NCBI GenBank assembly: GCA_031769625.1
Contig: JAUIMM010002313.1
Span: 1-64,000 of the forward strand
Direction: 5' to 3'
Length of the DNA: 64,000 nt
Source of the DNA: Taudactylus pleione
Lineage: Eukaryota > Chordata > Amphibia > Anura > Myobatrachidae
Position numbers and translations under genes: made by a program. This document shows positions 24,778 through 32,390 of this stretch, in pieces (positions within the stretch are counted from its first letter, which is position 1; each line of letters opens with the position of its first letter). The notes beneath the pieces are model-generated. The model worked only from the letters and a program-made list of their open reading frames with translations, made no database searches and was not told the origin of the DNA.

Positions 24778-25305
24778 AATTCTCTTTAATGGAAAAAAAT
24801 GCAACAAGCATAACCCTTTTACATACAAAATAGTAAAAAACTTTTAAAAGCAGTTCTGAACAAATGTATATACAGAACACGATAAAAGAATCCATTCTTA
24901 ACTTAGAAGGATCAGGCTTAACACGCCTTAACAAATAAACCATCTTTGGTACAAAGTAAATACATAAACAACTAACCCCCCCTTAAGAAAAAAAAAGAGA
25001 AGGCCTACACCTGAGGCCTAACGCTGTAACATGTAGGACAAGCACTCATACCACCAAAAACAGGACAATATATAACTAACCCATCACCAACATTACACCA
25101 TACTAAACCTAACCTATCCCATCACCCATTTAAAACTAAACTACCAACACTAACTCCATTTAACAAAGAGAAAGTAAGAGGAGCTTTTAGATACACGCAA
25201 ACCATTCCTTAAAAAAACATGACCAAAATACTACCAAGCTGAAGGGGTGCAAAAGAACAGAAAAGCCTTTTAGAATGAAAACAGAAAGAGATTGCCCACC
25301 ACCTA
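24778..25305 (-). other. LINE 3' untranslated region and 3' terminus
   Basis: About 530 bp separate the ORF2 stop from the satellite junction. On the plus strand it is A-rich and C-rich, with an A-rich purine tract at 24986-25001; the element RNA would be U/G-rich. No poly(A) tail or clean microsatellite tail is visible at the junction. The only polyadenylation-like hexamer near the end is ATTAAA (complement of 24785-24790), which lies only 7 nt from the boundary and is closer than usual. The last ~25 bases resemble a satellite stretch, so the true element end may lie nearer 24805. I see no open frame of note here. Confidence 0.75.
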
Positions 25306-28300
25306 TCAAGGGGGCTTCAGGTGCCTCCACCTTCTAGACCACCCGGTAGCATCCAATCTCTCCCTGTCCATATCCATCAACCTCTTCACCTCGTGTAGAA
25401 TACTGCCCACCACCTCTGCACAGGGAAGGACTTTTTGTCTCAATGGAAGTAAGCACCGTGCATTCCATAAGTTGTACCTAACCGCTAGACTAACTATAAA
25501 AATCGTGGTCAAATTAAACCTTCCATACCCTTTGAAGGCACCGTAAACCCACTCAGGGTAACTAAGCCACGAAAGGCACGGGATGCGTAAGGCCCTTGAG
25601 ACTGACTTACACACCTCTATAGTGAAGGGACATCTCAAGAGGAAGTGGTCCATGGTCTCCTCCTCCCCTAGACAATCCTCGCGTGGACAATCACGGTCAT
25701 CAGCACTTCTACTCTTGATATTTCCCCTCACATAGAGCCTCCCTTGAAAGGAAAGCCAAGCAATGTCCCTAAACTTCAAAGGGACTCTCTCCGACAACAA
25801 CAAAGAGATCCCATTTGAGCAGACTATGCCCGGGCAGTCCCTCAGTGACAGCGGAGCATAAAAGTGAGAGCGCAAAATGCTTCTCCCCAACTGCTTCCTG
25901 GAGAAGGTTTTGACATCTCGCACCTCCAGCCCCCAACGCCTTGTCACCTTCAAGCACAATATGACATAGATCGGAAGGTACCCACTTCTGACTCTGAGAG
26001 TTCTGACACGGCCTCCATCTACCCACAGATCAAGAAAGGGAAGCACCCAGGCTCTAAAACTCTCTACCCATTGAGGGGGAGTCTCTGAAAGCAGACTACC
26101 AAGATTGAGCTTCAAGAACGTTGTGGCAAAAAACACCACGGGGCTGACCATGTCAAGCCCGCCCTCTTCCCTCAACCTGTAGGTTATACCCCTCTTGACG
26201 ATGTTCATCCCGTTCCCCCACAAAAGAAGAAAGAACAAGGAGTTTATCCTGGTCCATAAAGATTGCGGCAGAAAACATACGTAACTGACATACAAGAAAA
26301 CTGGAATCAGGTAAGTCTTGATCAAGTGAACCCTTTCCCTGAAAGAAAGCTTCCACCTTCTCCAAGCCCGCACCTTCTTGGCAGCATCTTCCAACCTCCT
26401 CTCCCAGTTTTGAGTGGCATAGTCACCACGGCCAAATCTAATGCCTAAGATCTTAATTTCAGGACTGGCCCGGGGAAGGCTGTCCGGAAGGTCAAACTCA
26501 TCACCTTCCTCCCCCATCCAGAAAGCTTCACACTTATCTTGGTTCACTCTAGAGCTCGAAGCTTCAGAGTACTCAGAGATAAGGTGTTCCACTTCACATG
26601 CCTCTGCCACGGATGACAGGACAACTGTGACATCATCTGCATAGGCCACCACCCTCAGAGGAGTCTCCGGGCCCAGCTGCACCCCTCCCACAGTGCCACA
26701 ATCAATCCTCCTTATGAAAGGATCAATTGCGAACACATATAGAAGAGGGCTCAGGGGGCATCCCTGACGGACACCGGAGTCAACCCTAAAGGCAGGGCCT
26801 ACCCAACCATTGACAAGTGGGAAACTCTTGGCCTGATTATATAACACTCGAAGCCAATCAATAACCCTTGCTGGAAGACCATACCTTTCCAGTACAGCCC
26901 ACAGGTACTTATGGCTCACCCGATCAAAGGCCTTGGACTGATCCAATGCCAGTAAGTACTTGCCCCACTTTTCAGCACGGCATCGTTCCATGGCCTCCCG
27001 GACACCAAGGACAGCACTAAATGTGCTTCGGCCCTTAACAGTACAATGCTGAGATGGAGACAGTACCAGCCCGGAAATTTCCATCAGCCTATTGAAGAAT
27101 ATTTTCGCCAGAATCTTCCTGTCCGTATTAAGAAGGGCGATGGGGCGCCAGTTTTCAATACGGGATGGAACCTTTCCTTTGGACAGTAATATGAGGGCGG
27201 AGGACCTCATGGAGGGAGGGAGCGACCCCTCACCCAGGCACTCATTATACACCTCCATAAGACGGGGAGCCAAGATGTCAACAAAGGCTTTATAAAACTC
27301 AGATGTCAAACCATCTGGTCCTGGGGACTTCTTGATGGACAAACCACCAATTGCTTTCTTGACTTCCTCCACCGTCACATCACCACCCAAGGAGTCAAAA
27401 GAGGCATCAAGTTCTTTGAGCCCCGGTGTTTCCCTCAGGAATGTCTCCATCCTCTCTCCGATGAGCGGCTGCTCAGACAGAAGGTTGGAATAGTAGGACC
27501 CGATGACTCCCAAGATACCCTCCCTATCCTCACAGAGAGTACCCTGGTCATCATACAGGCCTCTGACCTCCCTCAAATCAACTGACCTCCTGCAACTCTG
27601 GTAAGGATCAGGCGAGTGGTATTTACCATAATCCCTCTCCAGAATCAAAGAGGCCAGACGATTATACTGAAATTCCCTCAGCTGAGCCTTCACCCGGGAG
27701 ATTTCCCCACCATCTCCACGCTCAGAGATTAAGAAATCCAATTTCCTCCTCAATCTGTGAATGATGCACCTTTTTCTCAAGTTTCTCCGGGCTACCAGCC
27801 TCTGAAAGAACACCCGAGTCCTCTTTTTACATACCTCCCACCACTCAGATCTACTCCAACCAGCCTCCAGAAGTGTCTCCTGTAGTTGAAAGAAGTCTCT
27901 GAAGGACTGACTGACCCTTTCCTCCCTTAGGAGTTCAGAATTCAAGCGCCAAAGGCCCCGTCCTTTCTGAGGGGTTTTCGAAGCATTCAAAGTCACACTC
28001 AGAAACACGTGATCGGAGAATTCTACTGGCTTCACCTCTGGAGGCAAAGTTTTTGAAGACTCCTTAACAAAAAACCTATCTATTCTAGATCTACGACTAC
28101 CACAATAATAAGTGTAACCCGTGAGGTCTGGATAATGGCGAATGTGCACATCAACCAGACCAGCCTCTCTTATCATACTCACTAAAAAATTTGCATCATA
28201 GCTCAGGGTTGTCCTTGTGCCTCCCCTGTCTTTAGGCCTAACGACGGTGTTGAAGTCGCCGCCAAAGACAATCTGCTGAGCTGTAAAAAGAAATGGTTTT

Positions 28301-28683
28301 ATCAACCCAAAAAGGCATTTCCTATCCCAGGCCGATTGTGGTCCATAGACATTAATCAGCCTCAAGTCGTGCCCTCTTAGGTTAACATCCAAAATCATGC
28401 ATCTACCTACCTGCAGCTCTATAATTCGGTGTATGGTTACCATGCCGGTAAAAAGCACCGCCACCCCACCGTATGGCTCGGCCGCAAGAGACCAGAAAGA
28501 CTGACCACATCTCCACTGGGCTTTCGCCCTATGGAGAGTGGACAAGTCTCCCACCCGGGTCTCCTGCAAAAACAAAAAATCAACATCAACCGTGTCAAAA
28601 AAATCAAAGGCCATGTAACGAGCACGATCGGAAAGAACGGAAGCCACATTAATGGTGGCACATCGTATGGGATGGAGAGCCAT
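25306..28683 (-). CDS. LINE ORF2: APE endonuclease / reverse transcriptase, intact, 1125 aa
   Basis: This is the catalytic protein for target-primed reverse transcription: it nicks DNA and copies the element RNA in the nucleus. The ATG at 28683 places the protein start just before the nuclease fold, as is usual. The endonuclease spans about residues 6-232, with TINVAS (10-15), QET (40-42, catalytic Glu41), NVYGP (111-115), GGDFN (141-145), SRIDRF (199-204) and the terminal SDH (223-225). The reverse transcriptase spans about 440-760, with KSPGPDGLTSEFY (452-464), NWRPIALLN (511-519), LDQSKAFD (580-587), GVRQGCPLSPLL (637-648) and the catalytic YADD (680-684 region). Near the C-terminus is C-x4-C-x8-H-x4-C (Cys999, Cys1004, His1013, Cys1018), as in the zf-RVT region of related elements. 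The stop is TGA. All recognised catalytic residues are present with no internal stop, so the protein could be functional. Clade placement (Tx1-like) is from motif style only. Confidence 0.95.
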   Translation of the reverse strand: MALHPIRCATINVASVLSDRARYMAFDFFDTVDVDFLFLQETRVGDLSTLHRAKAQWRCGQSFWSLAAEPYGGVAVLFTGMVTIHRIIELQVGRCMILDVNLRGHDLRLINVYGPQSAWDRKCLFGLIKPFLFTAQQIVFGGDFNTVVRPKDRGGTRTTLSYDANFLVSMIREAGLVDVHIRHYPDLTGYTYYCGSRRSRIDRFFVKESSKTLPPEVKPVEFSDHVFLSVTLNASKTPQKGRGLWRLNSELLREERVSQSFRDFFQLQETLLEAGWSRSEWWEVCKKRTRVFFQRLVARRNLRKRCIIHRLRRKLDFLISERGDGGEISRVKAQLREFQYNRLASLILERDYGKYHSPDPYQSCRRSVDLREVRGLYDDQGTLCEDREGILGVIGSYYSNLLSEQPLIGERMETFLRETPGLKELDASFDSLGGDVTVEEVKKAIGGLSIKKSPGPDGLTSEFYKAFVDILAPRLMEVYNECLGEGSLPPSMRSSALILLSKGKVPSRIENWRPIALLNTDRKILAKIFFNRLMEISGLVLSPSQHCTVKGRSTFSAVLGVREAMERCRAEKWGKYLLALDQSKAFDRVSHKYLWAVLERYGLPARVIDWLRVLYNQAKSFPLVNGWVGPAFRVDSGVRQGCPLSPLLYVFAIDPFIRRIDCGTVGGVQLGPETPLRVVAYADDVTVVLSSVAEACEVEHLISEYSEASSSRVNQDKCEAFWMGEEGDEFDLPDSLPRASPEIKILGIRFGRGDYATQNWERRLEDAAKKVRAWRRWKLSFRERVHLIKTYLIPVFLYVSYVCFLPQSLWTRINSLFFLLLWGNGMNIVKRGITYRLREEGGLDMVSPVVFFATTFLKLNLGSLLSETPPQWVESFRAWVLPFLDLWVDGGRVRTLRVRSGYLPIYVILCLKVTRRWGLEVRDVKTFSRKQLGRSILRSHFYAPLSLRDCPGIVCSNGISLLLSERVPLKFRDIAWLSFQGRLYVRGNIKSRSADDRDCPREDCLGEEETMDHFLLRCPFTIEVCKSVSRALRIPCLSWLSYPEWVYGAFKGYGRFNLTTIFIVSLAVRYNLWNARCLLPLRQKVLPCAEVVGSILHEVKRLMDMDRERLDATGWSRRWRHLKPP

Positions 28684-28713
28684 AGTTCAGAATTATAGAA
28701 GTAGGACTCCATC
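28684..28713 (-). other. 30-nt spacer between ORF1 extension and ORF2
   Basis: The upstream frame ends with TAA (28716-28714). Thirty nucleotides later the ORF2 ATG opens in the same reading frame. The spacer contains two further in-frame stops (TAA and TGA), the TGA lying two codons before the ORF2 ATG. Such tight spacing suggests that ORF2 is translated from the same RNA by reinitiation or an internal start rather than by a separate promoter. This is inference from the spacing alone. Confidence 0.7.
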
Positions 28714-29406
28714 TTACTTTTTCTTTGTCTGCCGAACAGATTCCTCCCCAGAGGAACCTGTCCGCTTACAGGATAACCCAAACGGGATATCCTCACCACA
28801 CGGCAAGACAACCTCAATCATATCACCCTCCACCACATTCGTACTGATAGGAGCCTCCGAGGCCATGGCCTCAACCTGTGGGTCACTGGACCCAGCCGCC
28901 CCACCAGTCCTCTCAGTCCCGTCCCCCACCACCTCACCCAACACCTTTTCAGGAGATGTACCCGGGTCCGGAGGCTTTGGGGCCGTCAAACCCCCTAACA
29001 TGGTTTCAGGAGGGGCCTTCTCGGGAACCTCCTGAGAACAAGCACCCCCAGGCCCTGGCTCTGGGGTTTCATCCACCACAGACACTTCACCTGAAAACCC
29101 CACACCCTGCCCCTCTACCAACTTTCCCCCTGCCACCACTACTCTATCCCCCAACCTCGTTCCCGCCGGATCCCATTCTGGACCTTCACTAGTGGACTCT
29201 GTAGTCAGGTTCCTAGTCTTCCTCAGAACCTTGCCTCCACCGGCCCCTTCCTGTCTAGATTCCCTAGGCTTAGCCCCTTCTGCAGCCTCCCCAAAGGTAG
29301 ACTTTCTACCAACCTTTTTCCTCGTGGCCTTATCAGGGACAAACACTAAATTTTTACCTCCATCCATCACTATTTCACCCTCCTCCTCCTTATCATCTTC
29401 TTCATC
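28714..29406 (-). pseudogene. In-frame C-terminal continuation of LINE ORF1 after a stop
   Basis: Directly after the ORF1 stop TAA (29409-29407) the same frame stays open for 230 codons. It begins with an acidic run (DEEDDKEEEGEI). The first ATG in it is at 29367. The rest is rich in Gly, Pro, Glu and Lys, with a basic patch (KATRKKVGRK) and a lysine-rich end. I recognise no domain. Its length and shared frame with ORF1 suggest that the original ORF1 ran through this region and that one nonsense mutation split it. The alternative, that ORF1 normally ends at the TAA and this is a separate small protein, cannot be excluded from one copy. No known readthrough context is apparent after the stop. 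Confidence 0.6.
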
Positions 29407-30861
29407 TTAAGTAGAAAACTTAAACCTGTTTGACAATACCAGGTCGCCATCACTTTGCTTGTTTTTCTTCCTTCTCCTCCTTTTCCTCTGCTCAACTAGC
29501 GTGAATGGAGCCACCACTCTGCTCGGGCCTAATTTGCTGACCTCATTAGATGCCTGACCACCTACCGCAGGGCTATTCACAGGTCTAACCGGCTCCTGCT
29601 CCACCTCCAACTCACTCTCACTCCTCCCGCCATTCCTTTCTACCGCTGTCTCAAATCCAGCATCCTCCCCACTCACTTGCCCAGTCACCAGCTCTTCACC
29701 TACTGCCTCCTCTGACTCAACTCTCATCTGCACACCTACCCCCACCCCTGCATTGTGGGAGGCTGATGGGCAACGGCTGTATGGGTGGCCAACCATCCCG
29801 CACAGATTACACCTCACCCTATTGCATTCTTTAGAGCTATGCCCCGACTCGCTACATAGTGCACACTTCACAACTGAACAGTCGTTTGAGAAGTGCCGAA
29901 AACTTCCGCATTTGTGGCAGACTCGGGGCTGACCGGGATAGAACACCTGGATTCTATCCCGGCCAATGAAAGCAGCAGAAGGAATATGCCTTGTTTCTAT
30001 TCCTACCTGCTGCAGTCGAACAAATGCTGCATAGCCCCCCCCCCATACTCCCTTCGTATGGTCAAATTTTTCTAGACCAGAGGACAATATCAGACAGTGC
30101 CTTGAGAGCCAGAACAATATGTCCGCCTCTGGCAAGGATTCATTACGTACCAGAATCGTAATCTTCACACGATCCTGGCGTGACACCATCAGTGACTTAA
30201 ATTTACAAAATGGGTGCTCTTTTTTCTTGCTTTCCCATTTTGTACTAAACGCCTGCAGCCCTCTTAATGTCATAAAGCTTACGTCATAGTCCGGGGTCCT
30301 CACCGGGTGAATGCAGGCGAACAAATCACCCGGCGAAAACCCCAGAGAAAATATCATCTCTAAAAAAGTAGCCTTACTCGGAGGCTCACCTTCTCCTATC
30401 CATTTTAATTGGACCACATTCCTTCTTTTAATTGCGGCCCCACCACCACCACTAAACACTGGAACCACAGGTGTCCTGCCCGACACCACATTTGCATATG
30501 ATGTCGGACCCGGCCTGACCTGCTCCTGGGCCCCAGGAACACCAATACCTGGAGCAGAAGGCACTTGCCCTACAGCCACACCATTACTCATAACTGAACC
30601 ACCTTCGCCAGCACCTGACCCTGTCCTCCTGGCCTGATCTGACATAATCAAATCCACAGCGGCCATGGACCTTGCAGGAACATTGATACCCCCAAATATA
30701 GTGTCCACCAAGGTTAAACGCTCCCCACTTAGAACAGATCTGTCCACACTGGGTAGTCCTTGTGCCAAGCTCGACACCTTCCCTGGGCCAGAAACAGCCT
30801 TGTCACCCAGTCTTTTAGCACTTCGGTCTCGACATTCTGCCTCCTCAGCAGCCGCCACCAT
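29407..30861 (-). CDS. LINE ORF1: ZCCHC3-like RNA-binding protein with three CCHC knuckles, 484 aa
   Basis: This is a gag-like protein expected to coat the element RNA. The frame is open from 31040 (after two TGA codons), but the first ATG is at 30861, giving 484 residues. Residues ~150-310 form a folded region like the RRM-type domain before the knuckles in ZCCHC3-like amphibian retroelement proteins (VVQLKWIGEGEP near 149, FYPGQPRVCHKCG near 307). Three consecutive C-x2-C-x4-H-x4-C knuckles follow at about 315-364 (genomic 29770-29919): CHKCGSFRHFSNDC, CALCSESGHSSKEC and CNLCGMVGHPYSRC. After an acidic linker comes a basic cluster (RKRRRRKKNK, about 459-468) that could be a nuclear localisation or RNA-binding signal. 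The ATG overlaps the stop of the upstream frame as TGATG. The frame ends with TAA just before a same-frame continuation, so the protein may be truncated. Confidence 0.85.
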   Translation of the reverse strand: MVAAAEEAECRDRSAKRLGDKAVSGPGKVSSLAQGLPSVDRSVLSGERLTLVDTIFGGINVPARSMAAVDLIMSDQARRTGSGAGEGGSVMSNGVAVGQVPSAPGIGVPGAQEQVRPGPTSYANVVSGRTPVVPVFSGGGGAAIKRRNVVQLKWIGEGEPPSKATFLEMIFSLGFSPGDLFACIHPVRTPDYDVSFMTLRGLQAFSTKWESKKKEHPFCKFKSLMVSRQDRVKITILVRNESLPEADILFWLSRHCLILSSGLEKFDHTKGVWGGGYAAFVRLQQVGIETRHIPSAAFIGRDRIQVFYPGQPRVCHKCGSFRHFSNDCSVVKCALCSESGHSSKECNRVRCNLCGMVGHPYSRCPSASHNAGVGVGVQMRVESEEAVGEELVTGQVSGEDAGFETAVERNGGRSESELEVEQEPVRPVNSPAVGGQASNEVSKLGPSRVVAPFTLVEQRKRRRRKKNKQSDGDLVLSNRFKFST

Positions 30862-31874
30862 CAGAGACTCCGAACTATTCTCCACCTCTTTACCTGTGGA
30901 AACTGGACCGCTCGCAGGGCTTTTAACTTTACTGCGGACCACATCAAGATGGCTGCCGCTACATTTGACAGACACCGACAGTTTACAGCTTTTCCACCGG
31001 CCTGCTCTCCAACAAGATGGCCTCCGCCAGATGACAGCTCATCACACTCCTGCACCCCTTTGGCCAGATCTCCCATCGCATCCACGGGAACAGAGCCGGA
31101 GCCCATCACCGCAGGTATGTGGGATAGATCAGCCTCCGTGCGCTCCCCGCCGGCCCGCGCCGGCCCTACCTCCGCAACCTTCGGGTCCAGGACCTGGGCA
31201 GATAGACCGCCGGGATCCGTGACAGCTGTCACAGCAGCGGCGTCAGCGGCTGCCATGGTTACCGCCACACCCCCGGCTCCGTCAGTGCCCGTCACCGTCC
31301 CCAGGAGAGACGCCTCCCCCTGCCTATTGGACGCAGCCACCGTTACCATCAGCCCTGATCCTCTGGCCGCCTCCCCGCCGGGCGCCGTCATGGGACCCGC
31401 TAGCAAATCAGCGCTGCCCTCCGTCTCCATAACGCCGCCGCTAGCATCCACGATGTACGGACTGGGCGCCGCCATCTTGCCTCCCGCGATCTCAGCATCT
31501 CCGTCCTCAGCCGCTGCTGCCGCACACCCGCTGCCCGCATCCTTTACATCTTCCGGACACGATGGGACTACAGCCACACCAACGGGGTTCTCTAAGGCCA
31601 CACCAACGGGGTTCTCTAAGGCCACACCAACGGGGTTCCCTACGGCCACACCACTGGGAGTTCCTACGGCCACACCACCGGGAGTACCTACGGCCACGCC
31701 ACCGGGAGGACATACAGCCACACCAGCTGAAAAAGGTAGGGAAGCCTTCTCAGCCTCTTTTAATGATATTATCCTGGCTCTTATTCTCTGCACTTTTTCT
31801 TCCAGCTCCACCATTTCCTTTTTAAGCATGGATTTTTGCCAAGTGGGGTAGGAATTTCTTTTGCAGAGATCCAT
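30861..31874 (-). CDS. LINE upstream frame (ORF0/ORF1 N-terminal part), 337 aa
   Basis: This frame opens at an ATG (31874) in the region where the preceding acidic frame is lost. It starts with a probable coiled coil at residues 15-44 (LKKEMVELEEKV, then QRIRARIISLKEAEKA), typical of ORF1 multimerisation segments. An 8-residue repeat GVAVGTPG/GVALENPV follows (residues ~50-100), encoded by a 24-bp minisatellite. The rest is low-complexity sequence rich in Ala, Gly and Val. It ends at TGA overlapping the ORF1 ATG. The last ~40 residues look less protein-like than the overlapping ORF1 frame, so a one-base deletion between about 31040 and 30880 could have separated it from ORF1. Whether it is a separate cistron or a broken N-terminus is open. 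Confidence 0.6.
   Translation of the reverse strand: MDLCKRNSYPTWQKSMLKKEMVELEEKVQRIRARIISLKEAEKASLPFSAGVAVCPPGGVAVGTPGGVAVGTPSGVAVGNPVGVALENPVGVALENPVGVAVVPSCPEDVKDAGSGCAAAAAEDGDAEIAGGKMAAPSPYIVDASGGVMETEGSADLLAGPMTAPGGEAARGSGLMVTVAASNRQGEASLLGTVTGTDGAGGVAVTMAAADAAAVTAVTDPGGLSAQVLDPKVAEVGPARAGGERTEADLSHIPAVMGSGSVPVDAMGDLAKGVQECDELSSGGGHLVGEQAGGKAVNCRCLSNVAAAILMWSAVKLKALRAVQFPQVKRWRIVRSL
31467..31480 (-). promoter_or_regulatory. Candidate YY1 site in LINE 5' region
   Basis: In element sense the sequence reads GCAAGATGGCGGCG, matching the YY1 core (complement CCGCCATCTT). Two related sequences lie in antisense orientation: CAAGATGGCTGCC at 30945-30957 and CAAGATGGCCTCC at 31013-31025. YY1 sites direct transcription initiation in human L1 5' regions. 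Here the site lies ~900 bp inside the element and also encodes GKMAAP, so function is speculative. Confidence 0.35.
31573..31731 (-). repeat. 24-bp minisatellite inside the LINE upstream frame
   Basis: Six full and one partial 24-bp units start at 31573, 31597, 31621, 31645, 31669, 31693 and 31717, each beginning GCCACACCA or GCCACGCCA on the plus strand. The first two are identical and later ones have drifted. Because 24 is a multiple of 3, the reading frame is kept and the unit encodes an 8-residue repeat of the type GVAVGTPG. Copy number could vary between copies of the element. Confidence 0.9.
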
Positions 31875-32299
31875 GCCTGTGCCCTCCTAGACTCTCTCCT
31901 TAGTTCAGCCATATCCAGGCTGGCAAACTCGTCCTCAGACTCCACAGCCTCACCGCCATCTTCATCATCAGTAAAGTCTGACGACTGCTCCGACTCATCG
32001 CCAGACATCCCCTCCATCAGGTCCTGGGCGTCCGGGCAGAGAAGCCCCTCCTCACCCTCCAGGCTGGTAAGCACCACCACGCTCCCCTGAGTTACCCCAC
32101 TCAGGGGACCAGATCCCGAGGGTTTGGGGCCCTCTCCAGGTTCCTCCACCTGGATAGCCCAGCTGGGCTCACTGCCGACCTCGCTGGGGGTGAGCTGGGT
32201 AAGCAGCACCACAGCTCGCTTTAGGCCTAACTCATCAGGCCCTCCACCAGGCCCAGAAGCCTGGGGGCCACCTCCAACATCCTCCGGAGAGGACTCCAT
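31781..32299 (-). pseudogene. LINE ORF1/ORF0 N-terminal acidic fragment, 172 aa
   Basis: The ATG at 32299 (MESSPEDVGG) opens a frame rich in Gly, Pro, Ser and acidic residues, with GDESEQSSDFTDDEDG near residues 104-119 and a charged segment LRRESRRAQAW that looks like the lead-in to a coiled coil. The frame then runs into unlikely sequence (KRKWWSWKKKCRE) and stops, while the coiled coil itself continues in the next frame. The two frames differ as expected from a one-base deletion, and the A-runs at 31836-31870 are the likely place. I treat this as the N-terminus of the same protein as the 30861-31874 frame. Only a non-ATG start lies further upstream, and a TAG precedes it at 32359-32357. 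Confidence 0.6.
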
Positions 32300-32390
32300 C
32301 CCTCCAGGGGAGGGGAACGAAATAGAGTCCCTGGCTTCACAGATCTTCCACAAGGCCTAAGAGCAAAAAATACACGTCCTGCTCCTAGGG
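32300..32390 (-). other. LINE 5' leader and right junction
   Basis: About 90 bp precede the first ATG. They contain no ATG-initiated frame and have an in-frame TAG at 32359-32357. In element sense it begins near CCCTAGGAGCAGGACGTG and includes a T-run. The leader is short for a LINE, so the copy could be slightly 5'-truncated. The satellite resumes immediately as CTTCAATCACATTCTG, one extra T compared with the monomer. Confidence 0.65.

Larger units (their letters stand above)
24778..32390 (-). mobile_element. LINE retrotransposon, Tx1-like (L1 superfamily), near full length
   Basis: A ~7.6-kb non-satellite segment on the minus strand has the order: leader, split upstream frames, ORF1 with three CCHC zinc knuckles, ORF2 with APE endonuclease and reverse transcriptase, 3' region. 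There are no LTRs and no terminal inverted repeats. The APE-type nuclease plus a knuckle-bearing ORF1 fits the Tx1 clade better than mammalian-type L1, whose ORF1 lacks knuckles. ORF2 is uninterrupted, suggesting a fairly young copy. The upstream coding region is broken into frames. Both ends abut satellite at the same monomer phase (GGTC on the left, TTCAA on the right), with no obvious target-site duplication and no poly(A) tail. The boundaries are uncertain by a few bases on the right and perhaps ~25 on the left. Confidence 0.93.

Noticed and set aside
30665..31851. Plus-strand open frames of 185 and 363 codons opposite the LINE upstream region
   Set aside because: They lie antisense to GC-rich LINE coding sequence, have low-complexity Pro/Ser/Ala/Thr translations and mirror the minisatellite. 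They are compositional shadows.
31836..31870. Programmed minus-1 frameshift signal in the LINE upstream frames
   Set aside because: The A-runs do not form an X-XXY-YYZ heptamer in the incoming frame, and I could not see a convincing downstream structure. A one-base deletion is simpler.
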